This document shows positions 1 through 11,898 of a stretch of DNA of 64,000 nucleotides, in pieces. A program made the translations under genes and the position numbers. Position 1 is the first letter of the stretch. Each line of letters begins with the position of its first letter. Source of the DNA: Pratylenchus scribneri (taxonomy: Eukaryota; Nematoda; Chromadorea; Rhabditida; Pratylenchidae); assembly GCA_030063045.1 (NCBI GenBank), contig JAQSEB010000037.1:1364001-1428000 (forward strand), written 5' to 3'. The notes under the pieces are model-generated. The model had not been told where the DNA came from and searched no databases. It worked only from the letters and a program-made list of their open reading frames with translations.

Positions 1-1
1 G

Positions 2-3000
2 CGCCATCATCTGCGATGGCTAATTTTGGGCATTTCCTTGATTGCATTCACACTTATTTATGCCAACATTATGACATTCAATTTCACCGTCATTTGCATG
101 TTTCGCCCAGAAAAACAACAAAATGGTACTAACAAATCCATATTAAATGATGATCCAAAAGGTGAATAATATTAAATTATTCTCAATAATTTATTTTGTA
201 TAATTTCTTAAGAATTATTTTATTATGACTATTCCGTCCAACAACGAAATGCCCTTTTCTCGGCTGCGGCCATTGGTGCCATTCTGAACAGTCCATTCAT
301 TCCACATTTAATTGGTCATTTTGGTGCCAGGTAGGCATATTAAAATTTTGGATTAAATTGACTAATCAACATTCAGAATTGTGGTCACATTTTTCGGTTG
401 CATTTCCGCCCTTTCATGCATTTTAATGCCAGTTGCCGTCAAACTTGGTTTCGTCCCAATGTTTTTATTGCGAATTGTTCAGGGCACTTTGTACCCAGTC
501 GAATTGATAATGATCAGTCATTTAAGTCGGGAATGGAGCCCAATTCGCAGCATCAGCACATATTTATTAATTCTCTCTGCTGATTATCAAGTTCATATTA
601 TTTATAATTAATTTATATTTTAATTTAATTTTTAGATAGGCCCATTGATGTCAATGCCAATTTCCGGCCTCCTTTGTGAATCCAATTTTGGATGGCCTTC
701 AATTTATTATCTCCAAGGCATTCTCACCATTTTCATTTGCACAATTTTCTTCTTCATTTATCGAAGTTCACCGGCAGAACATCCGTTTGAACCAATATTC
801 AATTTTTTATTTTTTTTTATTTTAAGATGGATCAGCCCAGAAGAATTAAATTTAATTCAAGAGGGCAAAAATTCAATTGGAATTGAAATTGATGAGAAAA
901 ATGTCAGCAAAAGAATAAATGTTCCATACAGAAAAATACTCGGCGATCCAATCATTTGGATTGTCCTTCTCACATATTGGACCGATGATTTAGGCTTTCA
1001 AATTTTCTCACAATATGGACCAATTTATTTGAACAGAGTAAATAATTGAGAAGAAATTTGGAATTTTCGGTTATCTATATGCAGATTTGAAAATATTTTT
1101 TGAAATTCTAATTCTTAGGGTTAATTATCCGTTGGCGGGACTGGTACGCGGGACGGGTATTTGCGCGATTTTGGGCTAATTATCCGTCCTGCCTATCCGT
1201 CCCGTATTTCCAGCATTATCCGTTACCCGTGACCGTGATTTCATTATCCGCCTACCCGCAAACGTTATTTTTACCGAATTTTTTACCATTTTTTGGATCC
1301 ATATGGCAGATTTTTTATTTTGGATATGTCAACCATGCAAAACATGGTCATTTAGAAACAAATAATATAATTAAAATGATTTTAATACGGAAAAAAATGA
1401 TTTTATTTTTTATTTTGGCAATTTTTATCCCTTATCCGTGCCTTGATTATCCGCACTGCCCGTTACCCGTGATTTCATTATCCGCGCATGGATAATTAAC
1501 CCTACTAATTCTATTATTCATATTTGATTTTAAATCGATGAAAAAACTTGATTTTAAATAATTTTAGGGGAAATATCTGCGTATAGATAACCGACATGTT
1601 CTGGAAATTGTCAATAAAATAAGAAATAACTCATTTTATAGGTTTTGGTTAAAGATATTCAAGGAACAATGTTTTTGGCAGCCCTTCCATTATTACTTTC
1701 AATGATTGCCAAATTCACATCTGGGCCAATCAATGATCGATTGCCATGGAAAAGTGAACGAATCGGATTAACATTTTCTCCGTTATAAATGAGGTGAATT
1801 CATTTTAATTATTTTTGCATGGATAGAATTTGGAGTTATCCCCCTGTTTTGCACTAAATAATTCCGCCTATTCTGATTTTTAATTCCGCCTGTTCTGATT
1901 TTTAATTCCGCCTGGAAAGAATAATCTGTTCTGATTTTTAAATCCGCCTGGTTAGAATAATTCCGCCTGTTCTGATTTTTAATAATTCCGCCTGGTTAGA
2001 ATAATTCCGCCTGTTCTGATTTTTAATAATTCCGCCTGGTTAGAATAATTCCGCCTGTTCTGATTTTTAATAATTCCGCCTGGTTAGATAATTCCGCCTG
2101 TTCTGATTTTTAATAATTCCGCCTGGTTAGAATAATTCCGCCTGTTCTGATTTTTAATAATTCCGCCTGGTTAGAATAATTCCGCCTGTTCTGATTTTTA
2201 ATAATTCCGCATGGTTAGAATAATTCCGCCTGTTCTGATTTTTAATAATTCCGCATGGTTAGAATAATTCCGCCTGTTCTGATTTTTAATAATTCCGCCT
2301 GGTTAGAATAATTCCGCCTGTTCTGATTTTTAATAATTCCGCCTGGTTAGAATAATTCCGCCTGTTCTGATTTTTAATAATTCCGCCTGGTTAGATAATT
2401 CCGCCTGTTCTGATTTTTAATAATTCCGCCTGGTTAGAATAATTCCGCCTGTTCTGATTTTTAATTCCGCCTGGTTAGAATAATTCCGCCTGTTCTGATT
2501 TTTAATAATTCCGCCTGGTTAGAATAATTCCGACTGTTCTGATTTTTAATTCCGCCTGGATAGAATAATTCTGACTGTTCTGATTTTTAATTCCGCCTGG
2601 TTAGAATAATTCCGCCTGTTCTGATTTTTAATTCCGCCTGGTTAGAACAATTCCGCCTGTTCTGATTTTTAATAATTCCGCCTGGTTAGAATAATTCCGC
2701 CTGTTCTGATTTTTAATAATTCCGCCTGGTTAGAATAATTCTGCCTGTTCTGATTTTTAATAATTCCGCCTGGTTAGAATAATTCCGACTGTTCTGATTT
2801 TTAATTCCGCCTGGTTAGAATAATTCCGCCTGTTCTGATTTTTAATAATTCCGCCTGGTTAGAATAATTCTGCCTGTTTGCCACAACCTTTAATTCGTCT
2901 GTTTAACACCGAATTTATTTCCTTGTTTTGCCAACAAATTAGTATATTTAATTATTTGCTTAGAATAAATTAAAATGAATTACCTATTTATAAATTATTC

Positions 3001-4045
3001 TCTAAAGAAATGATAGAATTAAAATTCACTGTCACATTTTTTCAGGTCGGAATGATTTGCACTTTTGTGATGTTGGCACTTTTGCCAATGGCCAAGGGTA
3101 TACCGGAATGGCTTGTCCATGTGATGTATGCATCGGCCAACATTTTTTCGGCTATGGATTTTCTTGGCATTGTCAAATGCACCCAACACATTTCTCAACA
3201 ATTCTCATCCACTTTAATGGCCTGGGAAACTATGATAAGCAGTGTCACAATTCTCATATTGCCCATAATTGTTGGAATTGTTGCACCAAATAATTCATTG
3301 GAGGAGGTAATTATCATAAACTTTTTAAGTTACTTTAATTTTTAGTATTTAAATCTACTTATCAGCAGTAATTTAGAATTTGTATAATTTAATCAAAAAC
3401 TCTTTTTTATGTTTGATTTTGATTTAAAAATAATATTATTGTAGTAATAATATTTTAGCATTCAATTTGTAGTTGAATATTTGCTTATGTTTTTTAACAA
3501 ATTTGATACGTTTTTATAGCCATGATTAAACAAGGGTTGATTAGGCAAAAAATTAGTGAATTTGATATTTGCAACAAATAATGACCAAAATAACAAAACA
3601 GTTTTAAATTGGTCTTTTTTCATCTTTTAGAAATATAAGATTAATAAGCCATTTATATTTGATACAATAATTTTGGTATCAAAATTCTCTATAAAATTTT
3701 GTTAAAAAGTTGTAAGATTGCTGAAATATTGAAACCGCGCAAAATTCAAATTGCTTTTTGTAATTTGTGTAGATAATTATCGGAAATAAAATAATTATAA
3801 ATATAAATTTGATAAAGTGAATAGCTTACTTCCTTATTTTCTATTTTTTTATTAATTTTTCCATAAAAATGTAACTAAAAAATCATTTTCAGTGGGCGTT
3901 CATTTTATTCGGCATTGCCGCCCTTTTGACCATCACAATTTCACTTTTCCTCATTTTTGTTGATTCAAAACCTCGTTCATGGACACAGCAAAAGAAAGTG
4001 AATAAAGAAGGAAGTACCAATAAAATTTATGCACAAAAATTTTGA
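2..4045 (+). CDS. SLC17-type MFS anion transporter, 5'-truncated, probable frameshift
   Basis: Spliced model: 2-161, 213-330, 377-590, 636-784, 827-1037, 1642-1793, 3046-3306, 3893-4045 (about 472 residues; the window edge removes the extreme N-terminus). The first exon gives a TM1 with RWLILGISLIAF followed by an asparagine-rich loop. Exon 3 carries the RIVQG segment and WSPIRS, matching the R..QG and W.P.ERS pattern of SLC17 (phosphate/vesicular glutamate/sialin) carriers. The exon at 3046 ends in APNNSLEE and the next begins W, as in the family signature before the last TM. It is expected in the plasma, vesicular or lysosomal membrane, moving organic or inorganic anions; the substrate cannot be told. 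Introns include one of 42 nt (785-826), one with a MITE and one with a minisatellite. Exon 1642-1793 hits TAA at about 1785, and its length (152 nt) breaks the phase to the next exon. A one-base loss near 1778-1782 would explain both, so this is either a decaying copy or a sequence error. Confidence 0.82.
1116..1504. mobile_element. hAT-like MITE in an SLC17 intron
   Basis: The ends form a perfect 15-bp terminal inverted repeat, TAGGGTTAATTATCC and its complement. The element is flanked on both sides by the 8-bp direct repeat CTAATTCT (1108-1115 and 1505-1512). An 8-bp duplication and a TAGGG terminus (YARNG) are typical of the hAT superfamily. There is no transposase; the interior is largely runs of TATCCG/TACCCG-type motifs, including two copies of a stretch around GTGATTTCATTATCCG. 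It lies wholly within the intron 1038-1641. Confidence 0.85.
1856..2880. repeat. Minisatellite array, AATTCCGCCTG family
   Basis: About 1 kb of tandem units of roughly 40-44 bp. Each unit alternates AATTCCGCCTGGTTAGAAT with AATTCCGCCTGTTCTGATT and a T-rich spacer. Units vary by small deletions and point changes such as CCGACT or CTGCCT. The array fills most of the intron 1794-3045 of the transporter gene. The same core, reverse-complemented, makes the array at 41537-42250. Confidence 0.95.
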
Positions 4046-4150
4046 TACAATTTTCCTTTATTTGAATAAATTTATTGGAAATTTTGCATAAATTATAAAT
4101 TTATGATTTTTAAAAGAAATTAAATAAATTGAAAATATTTTTAAATAAAT

Positions 4151-4348
4151 TCAAATTGTCCGAACCGATATTCTTCGTTGTTTTTCGGATATTCTTCTTC
4201 GTTGATGTTCATCAATTTGGAATTGTTCATCCAAAGATTCATTGGCAAAATGGGCCCAACGGGCGGAACAAAATGGCCAAAAGCAGCAAATGAATTTCAA
4301 AAGACTACGATTGTCCCCAATTGGCGGCTTTCCATTATTTTGGTCCAT
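4151..4348 (-). CDS. Possible small hypothetical protein (3' exon)
   Basis: A 65-codon open frame beginning ATG GAC CAA. It encodes a hydrophobic/cysteine patch (FICCFWPFCSARW) and a charged, arginine-rich end. Codon choice resembles the real exons nearby. The frame remains open upstream through LNLPKFLL to a possible acceptor near 4380. A second open stretch on the same strand, about 4460-4530, starts MATDGRPIFDEAN, but I could not join the two in phase. It lies tail-to-tail with the transporter. No family is recognised; it may be spurious. Confidence 0.25.
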   Translation of the reverse strand: MDQNNGKPPIGDNRSLLKFICCFWPFCSARWAHFANESLDEQFQIDEHQRRRISEKQRRISVRTI

Positions 4349-5149
4349 TAAAAGGAATTTAGGCAAATTTAAAAATCTAAAATTAAATTAGAAATTATTT
4401 TTGGATCCTAAATAAAAAAATTATGTCCTTTTGGACTTCGCTTCGGCTTGTTTATATCCTAAAAATGGTGGGCACTTCTTCACTCTTCTTCGATGAATTT
4501 GCCTCATCAAAAATTGGCCGACCGTCAGTTGCCATGGATTTTGACACTCAATGTTTTGGTCGAGATTCCCCCTTTACTTTTAATTTTATCCTCAAGACCT
4601 TCACAACCCCTTTTTGACTTGACAAATGGCTTGATTAGTTGAAAATAAATAAAAATAGGCGGTAGACCTAAAGATGAAATCTATTAAAATTTGTTTGTGT
4701 TTTTCCATTTCGCTTGGGCCAAAATCATAGGAGATGGATCCCAAAAATAAATAAAATTATATGGTTATAGAAAGGGAAATAACAATGATCAAAAAATGCT
4801 AAGAAATTATTGAAAAAAGATAAATTACTGGAAATTAATGTTCAAAATTTTGGTAAGATTAATTTTAAAATGTTTTCAAATTGGATTTTCAATTTTTTAT
4901 TATTTATTTTATTTCTTTTTAATTTAATCAATTTTAATTTTTAATTAAGCATTTAATATTTTTTCCCTTTAATCTGAGTATTAAATTTTCCGTAAATTCT
5001 TTTAATCTTTGTTTTATTGGAAAACATAATTTGTGTTGACAATTAAATGGAAAAATGATAAAATGGTTGGTCCAATTAAAATTGGATTAAATTGGATGAA
5101 TAAAATGTTGATGGAATTTTTCAAATTCGTATTCCATCAAAAAATAAAA

Positions 5150-5731
5150 ATGATAAAATTGGCAATAATTATTGTTGGAATTCTTCTCCATTTTTTGACA
5201 ATTCAAATTGAAGGATCCGTTGACATTGAACCAGTCTTAAATGGTTTGGATCCAAATTCAAATAAATTAATAATTAAATTGAATATTTTTTATACAGAGA
5301 GAAATGATTTGGAGCAGAATGCAATGAAAAATGCGGTTAATGAGCAATTGTCAGGCCAAATGAAGGAAGTGGCTGAACAAATAATTTCTTTGTCCGACAA
5401 AAACAATGAAAAATGTGCAAAAAGTCGAGGGAATTGCATTTGGGAGGTTCAAAAATAAAATATCTATTTTAATAATTTTTAAAAGGGAGTGGAAGCTTTG
5501 TCCAAAATGAATAACCCAAATGATTCGGATTTGGTAATAAATGTCCTAAAAAATGCTGGGAATTCGGCGGATGCACAAATCAATGACAAAGTGGCCGCAG
5601 TGGTCAGCCAAGCAATTGCCGATGATGTGGCCGCTGCAAAACAAGAAGATGGTGTCACTGACGACGATGATGACGATGGTACGACAACAATGACAACCAC
5701 AACGATTGGAGTGCAGCCGAATTCGAAATGA
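5150..5731 (+). CDS. Secreted acidic/threonine-rich orphan protein
   Basis: Two exons, 5150-5446 and 5486-5731, separated by a 39-nt GT-AG intron, give 180 residues. The start at 5150 is chosen because MIKLAIIIVGILLHFL is a good signal peptide; the frame is open further upstream (to 5033), but that extension has no such feature. The mature part is mostly helical and polar, with NEQLSGQMKEVAEQI and an alanine-rich IADDVAAA segment. It has only two cysteines (CAKSRGNC) and ends in an Asp run followed by a Thr-rich tail. I recognise no family. It is probably extracellular, and the short secreted format would suit a secretory-gland or cuticle product, but nothing shows this directly. Confidence 0.7.
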
Positions 5732-6008
5732 TTTTGGGAATTTTTGTTCGAATTTCGAATTTACAAAATATAATTTGCTTTAATATGTTAAAATTTAAAA
5801 AAATTTCATGCTTTAATGCTTATTCATTTATTCGTTATGGAAAAGAATTAATTTTAAATTAATTTTAATTAAATAAATAATTTGTTTACTTTTTATTTTA
5901 ATTTTCAATTATTCTCTTAATTTATGGGGAAGAATTTAATGTTAATTTTGAAAAAAAAAAAATAATTAGTAATTACTAATTTTTATTTTTATTTTCAACG
6001 ATGTTTTT

Positions 6009-6245
6009 TCTCGCCTCAGTTGCGACTTTTTCAACAAAATAATTGTTTCAGACCGCCCTAGTCGCTTTTTAAATTTCATCATTGGCGAGGAACACTGTTC
6101 CAGTCGTAACATTTTTCACTTCTAAAAGGATAACTAAAAAGGAGCAGTCTGGGTGATTGTTGATGGGAAACAAATGGGACTATAGGAGAGAAGGCAGCGA
6201 GCAATGGGAAATTTGCTTTTTCTATACACTGCACTCTTCTTGTCT
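6009..6245 (+). repeat. Dispersed ~240-bp element with conserved stems, copy 1
   Basis: It is nearly identical over about 235 bp to 12766-13001. Three complementary pairs are kept in both copies. CTCGCC (6010) pairs with GGCGAG (6084). GCGAC (6022) pairs with GTCGC (6061), nested inside the first pair. GGAAC-ACT-GTTCC (6089-6101) forms a hairpin. This suggests a folded RNA or a SINE-like unit. No tRNA-type A/B boxes are convincing. The 3' part runs into a short signal-peptide-like ORF. Confidence 0.7.
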
Positions 6246-6299
6246 ACAATTGTAATTGAATCAACCATATATCCAATAAAAAATGATGAAAAAAAGTAA
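6204..6299 (+). CDS. Very short signal-peptide-like ORF
   Basis: A 31-residue frame starting MGNLLFLYTALFLS, at the 3' end of the dispersed element. The second element copy has a matching start (MGNILFLFTALCLS) but a different and longer continuation, so only the hydrophobic leader is shared. It may be the remains of a secreted-peptide gene family or simply part of the repeat. Confidence 0.25.
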   Translation: MGNLLFLYTALFLSTIVIESTIYPIKNDEKK

Positions 6300-6561
6300 T
6301 AATTTTATTATTAAACTCATCAGAAAAAACTTTTCAGTAATTCTCTATTTATTTTAATTATTTTGAATATTAAATTAAATGTTTTTTTTGTAGATAATTT
6401 TAATAATTTCAACTATGATGAATTTATTAAATAGGAATGTAGACTTTACAAATTTAGGTATTTGTTAATTTTTTGTATCAATGTGATATGAAATGGTTAA
6501 AACGAAATTTTAATACATGTCTATAATTATAATTATTAACATTGTTTTCCAATTTTCTTTC

Positions 6562-7428
6562 TCAATGTTCCAACTTCTCCCAGCCATTTTTTGGACTTTG
6601 AGGATCAACAGTTCGGTTTTGGCTCTGTTGTTGTTGACCACCACTGCCAGTATTGCTACCATCACCTCCGTCCATTTGGCCATATCCACCGCCCATTTGT
6701 CCACCCATTTGGCCAAATCCTCCGCCCATTTGTCCACCCATTTGACCCATAAATCCTCCATACATGGCAGCATAAGGGTTGGGAAACATCATACCACGGC
6801 CACCAGGATATCCACCAAGATTCGGTGATGCTCCAAATCCGATGCCTTTGATCAGCATAAATGTCCCATTGGTGCCATTGCCCCAATGAGCTGAATTTAT
6901 ATAATTATAAGTTGTGTTTTGGATTTGGAAATGTAATAAAATAATAATTTTAAGTGCTTATTACATTTTTAAATATTTTTGTCAATTTTTAAAATTTTTT
7001 CTTTAATAATTTTATCATTTAATTTCAAAAAATTACTCGCAAAAATCAAAAGAAAATTAATTATTAATTAATTAATAATTAAAAAATTTTATATTATTAA
7101 ATTAATTTAAAATTTTAAAATATTATTAAATTAAGTAAAAAAACGAACAAATAATGCGCCATCCCTGTCCAACCAAAATGTTAAGCACCCGAGCTGGCCT
7201 CATTTTCGTTTTGTATTGTGGCGAATCATTTTGCTTTTCGAGGTCGGAAAAAAGTTCGCGCATTTTTTCATCGGATAAATAGGGAGCCAAATCGCCAAAA
7301 ATTTGTGTATCGCCGGTAATGTCGCCATTGATGAAAATATTTCGAAATGGAGGAAATTTTTGTTGTTGTTGGCCAACCATGCCAACATTGCCAACACCAG
7401 TACCATCCATTGGTTTTTGTGCTTCCAT
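6562..7428 (-). CDS. Possible GFRP-like domain protein with Gly/Met-rich tail (paralogue 1)
   Basis: Two exons, 7428-7149 and 6890-6562, give 202 residues. ATG at 7428 is the first in-frame ATG. Residues about 25-105 (NIFINGDITGDTQIFGDL, then ARVLNILVGQGWRI, then HWGNGTNGTFMLIKG) match the plus-strand gene at 9956 in sequence and in splice position. The layout T.x.GD...LSDEKM...R.V...L...GWR(I) loosely resembles the GTP cyclohydrolase feedback regulatory protein (GFRP) fold; this is a hypothesis from memory, not a search. The rest is low complexity, with repeats such as GGQMGGGFGQMGGQMGGGYG, then a Gln/Asn/Ser tail. There is no signal peptide, so it is probably intracellular. It is divergent from its paralogue; the 2.5 kb between them is mostly a 24-bp array. 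Confidence 0.75.
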
Positions 7429-7619
7429 TCTTAAGAACGATGTCAATTCAAATTAGAAAATGAAATGGGAAAATTTGCTGAATTGTCATAAAATTAAAAT
7501 TAAAAAATTAATAAGATTAAAAATTTTCCGAAATACAATATAATTATTTCAAAAATAAATGTATTAATTTTCCTTATGGCTTCTTTCTGGAAAATTTTAT
7601 TAAATTCTTAAATCTTTTC

Positions 7620-9110
7620 GTAAAATGTAATTAAAATCTTTCCGGAAACTTAATTAAAATCTTTCCGGAAAATGTAATTAAAATCTTTCCGGAAAATGCA
7701 ATTAAATTCTTTCCGGAAAACTTAAATAAATTCTTTCCGGAAAACTTAATTAAAATCTTTCCGGAAAACTTAATTAAATTCTTTCCGGAAAAATTAAATT
7801 CTTTCCGGAAAAATTAAATTCTTTCCGGATAATCTAATTAAATTCTTTCCGGAAAACTTAATTAAAATCTTTCCGGAAAACTTAATTAAATTCTTTCCGG
7901 AAAACTTAATTAAAATCTTTCCGGAAAACTTAATTAAATTCTTTCCGGAAAAATTAAATTCTTTCCGGATAATCTAATTAAATTCTTTCCGGAAAACTTA
8001 ATTAAAATCTTTCCGGAAAACTTAATTAAATTCTTTCCGGATAATCTAATTAAATTCTTTCCGGAAAACTTAATTAAAATCTTTCCGGAAAACTTAATTA
8101 AATTCTTTCCGGAAAAATTAAATTCTTTCCGGATAATCTAATTAAATTCTTTCCGGAAAACTTAATTAAAATCTTTCCGGAAAACTTAATTAAATTCTTT
8201 CCGGAAAAATTAAATTCTTTCCGGATAATCTAATTAAATTCTTTCCGGAAAACTTAATTAAAATCTTTCCGGAAAACTTAATTAAATTCTTTCCGGAAAA
8301 TGCAATTAAATTCTTTCCGGAAAACTTAATTAAAATCTTTCCGGAAAACTTAATTAAATTCTTTCCGGAAAAATTAATTAAAATCTTTCCGGAAAACTTA
8401 ATTAAATTCTTTCCGGAAAAATTAATTAAAATCTTTCCGGAAAACTTAATTAAATTCTTTCCGGAAAACTTAATTAAAATCTTTCCGGAAAACTTAATTA
8501 AATTCTTTCCGGAAAAATTAAATTCTTTCCGGATAATCTAATTAAATTCTTTCCGGAAAACTTAATTAAAATCTTTCCGGAAAACTTAATTAAATTCTTT
8601 CCGGATAATCTAATTAAATTCTTTCCGGAAAACTTAATTAAAATCTTTCCGGAAAACTTAATTAAATTCTTTCCGGAAAATGCAATTAAATTCTTTCCGG
8701 AAAACTTAATTAAAATCTTTCCGGAAAATTTAATTAAATTCTTTCCGGAAAACTTAATTAAAATCTTTCCGGAAAACTTAATTAAATTCTTTCCGGAAAA
8801 ATTAAATTCTTTCCGGATAATCTAATTAAATTCTTTCCGGAAAACTTAATTAAAATCTTTCCGGAAAACTTAATTAAATTCTTTCCGGAAAAATTAAATT
8901 CTTTCCGGAAAATCTAATTAAATTCTTTCCGGAAAACTTAATTAAATTCTTTCCGGAAAAATTAAATTCTTTCCGGAAAATCTAATTAAATTCTTTCCGG
9001 AAAAGTTAATTAAATTATTTCCGGAAAATATAATTAAATTTTTTCCGGAAAATTTAATTAAATTCTTTCCGGAAAATTTAATTAAAATATTTACGGAAAT
9101 AGTCGGCTAT
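7620..9110. repeat. 24-bp tandem array with TTTCCGGAAA palindrome (array B)
   Basis: Roughly 60-70 units. Each contains CTTTCCGGAAAA next to TTAATTAAA, mostly at 24-bp spacing with interspersed 18-bp short units. Higher-order blocks recur: an AATC variant, an AATTC variant, then a short unit. The core TTTCCGGAAA is a perfect palindrome. The array lies in the shared upstream region of the two divergent Gly-rich paralogues. Array C at 11899 is built from the same unit in the opposite orientation. Confidence 0.97.
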
Positions 9111-9955
9111 CTAAAGGAAAAATATAATATTCCTAATAAGGCCACTGAAAGCTCTTATGAAAAATAAAAATTTTTCGGACTTCAATTCTTAAGGATTGCC
9201 ATTGTCATTTTAAAAGAATTTTTAAACAAATAAAAAATACTCATAGTTTAAACTAAAATGAACCAATTTGACTTTCCTGATCAACATATTTATATGTCAT
9301 TTTTTGCATTTTGTTTATCAATTGCTGCTCTAATTAAAAACATCGGGCGATCATCAAATCCTACAAAAACAAGCAAAGGGCAAAAATAAAGAAATGATAT
9401 TGAAAAGCAATAATATTTATTTGCATGTTATTGTAAAAAGTGGTTGTTTTGTTGACAATAACTTTTATGGATATGCCTTCAAAGGTTAAAAAGCATTTTG
9501 TGGTACCCATTAAAAAAATGCAGAACAGCATTTTTTCGACCCCTAGGATCATATCATGCCAAAGATCATGTCAGAATTATGGCAGAAAAACAATTTTTTT
9601 ATCACTTTTTGTTGTTTTCATTTGTTGGACCTTGTTTTTTGTTTCTTATTTTGCTTTTTTTCCATTACTTGTAAGATTTGTTGATTGCCCGAACTTTAAT
9701 TAGGAGGAATTGATAAAAAAAAAAAGCGCACAAAGCACAGCTATAAATTTGAAGGCCAGAAAACCCCAAATTGGTTCATTCCAATTATATAATATTAAAA
9801 AATTTAAATAAAAAAGAAATTTTTATTTAAATTTTCATATTCTGAGAATAAAAATATGTAGAATAGTTTTCCCTAAAAAAAATAAAATAAATAATTTTAA
9901 CAATTATTTAGAGTTTACAGGATCCTTAATTAAATTATCAAAAAAATTTCGAAAA
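9111..9955. other. Intergenic region upstream of the plus-strand Gly-rich gene
   Basis: AT-rich, with no supported gene. A hydrophobic 87-codon frame at 9440 has neither coding-like codon use nor a partner exon. This segment must include the promoter of the gene at 9956, but no recognisable motif was found. Confidence 0.5.
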
Positions 9956-11426
9956 ATGCAAGCCCAAATTATGCCTGGTCAGCAACCACAAAATCCGAAA
10001 CCAGTTCGACACATTTTTGTGGATGGCGATTTGGACAACTGGACAAGAATTTGTGGCGATTTTTCCCCATATCTTTCCGATGAAAAATTGCGAGCCTATT
10101 TTTCCGACTTTCGAAAACAAAATGATTCCCCGGAATTCCATACAAATTACCGGCCATCCCGAGTGGTCAATAAGCTGGTGGAGTTAGGATGGCGAATTAA
10201 AGGTGATTTAATAATTTTTTATTCTCCAATAAAATTATTTTCCAGCTCATTGGGGTCAAAATAAGCATCTGACATTCTTGTTGGTTAATGGTGATGAATC
10301 ATTTTATGATAGCTGGGGATGTGGAATGCCAGGAACAAGTGGAATTGGAGGAGGTATAGTGAAGGGATGGCTGAGATTTATTATTGATATATGGCCAAAT
10401 ATGGCCTGTTTAGGTGGAATGGGCGGTTATCCAGGTATGGGCGGAATGGGCGGTGGCATGGGAGGAATGATCGGTTATCCAGGCATGGGCGGAATGGGCG
10501 GTGGCATGGGAGGAATGGGCGGTGGCATGGGAGGAATGGGCGGTGGCATGGGCGGAATGGCCGGTGGCATGGGAGGAATGGGCGGTGGCATGGGTGGAAT
10601 GGGCGGTGGCATGGGAGGAATTGGCGGTTACCCAGGCATTGGCGGAATTGGCGGTTACCCAGGCATTGGCGGAATTGGCGGTTACCCAGGCATGGGCAAT
10701 ATGGGCTATTTCCCACCTAATATGGGCAATATTGGCGGCTTCACACCGAACATGGGCAATATGGCCTGCTTCCCAACGAACATGGGCAATATGGCCTGCT
10801 TCCCAACGAATATGGGCAATATGGGCTATTTCCCACCGAACATGGGCAATATGGGCTGTTTCCCACCGAACATGGGCAATATGGGCTGTTTCCCACCGAA
10901 TATGGGCAATATTGGCTGTTTACCATCGAATATGGGCTGCGGAATTGGTGGTGGACAGATGGGAACTGGATTTGGTTGTGGCCCAGGATTTGGCGGTCAA
11001 ATGGGAGGTGGATATGGTTGCGGCCCAGGATATGGCGGTGGACAAATGGGAACTGGATTTGGCGGTGGTCAAATGGGAACTGGATTTGGCGGTAGTCAAA
11101 TGGGAACTGGATTTGGCGGTGGACAAATGGGAACTAGATTTGGCTGTGGACAAATGGGAACTGGATTTGGTGGTGGACAAATGGGAACTGGATTTGGTGG
11201 TGGCCAAATGGGAACTGGATTTGGTGGTGGCCAAATGGGAACTGGATTTGGCGGTGGCGAAATTGGAACTGGATATAGCTGCGGACCAATGATGGGCGGA
11301 TATGGCGGGCAAATGGGTGGAGGATATGGCCAAATATGCGGACCTATGGGCAGTGGATATGGCCAAATGTGTGGACAAATGGGATTTGGACAATATAGCC
11401 CTTGTAGAGTTTGTGGAAGTAGATGA
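9956..11426 (+). CDS. Possible GFRP-like domain protein with long Gly/Met/Asn repeat tail (paralogue 2)
   Basis: Exons 9956-10202 and 10246-11426 give 475 residues. A 60-nt segment, 10354-10413, has GT-AG ends and a frame-neutral length and may be a further intron (then 455 residues). The N-terminal 100 residues (IFVDGDLDNW, DFSPYLSDEKL, RVVNKLVELGWRI, HWGQNKHLTFLLVNG) are paralogous to the minus-strand gene and may be GFRP-like. The tail has three successive repeat types: GGMGGGMGG with YPG breaks; units of MGN-[MI]-x-CFPPN; and about ten copies of GGGQMGTGF. It ends in a Cys-containing GYGQMCGQMG segment. There is no signal peptide. Such tails are typical of low-complexity, self-associating or RNA-binding proteins. 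Repeat number probably varies between individuals. The function is unknown. Confidence 0.8.
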
Positions 11427-11898
11427 TTATTAATTTATAAAATTAATTTTAAATCACGATATCAGAATCGATGCCGAAATAGATCGACATAGCAATTCAA
11501 ATCCATCCTGTGCGCAACCAATTAAAATGCACCTTATTCAATATGAAAGATAATTTCAGACATATTTAATTTACAATGAATCAAATTGATTAATGATTAG
11601 AATAAATTTCAATTTTTTATATTAAAAATTTCTTATACAAACTCTTAATGAAAATTTTCAACCGAATTTTGTCATTCGTCTTAAATAGGCAACAAAAATT
11701 ATTTAAGGAAATAATGATTAGGAAGTAAAATATGAATAGATTATGAATTTTAGAATAAAAGATAAAAAAATATCTCCTGATTATCCTTATCCATATCCAG
11801 CATAAGAGAGATATTTTGTGTGAAGATTCTCCAATATCATATTACTCACAATCACAGCCCTTTCTTCATATATGCTATGCTTTATCACCCTCGATTAC
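11427..11898. other. 3' flank of paralogue 2
   Basis: AT-rich and non-coding, leading into the TTTCCGGAAA array. It should contain the 3' UTR; no gene is seen. Confidence 0.5.

Noticed and set aside
7620..9110. CRISPR-like array
   Set aside because: Units are contiguous 24-bp repeats with no unique spacers, and the host is a eukaryote.
10381..11393. Long frames on both strands over the Gly-rich exon
   Set aside because: They are shadows of the repetitive true frame, which is the one that joins the conserved N-terminal exon in phase.
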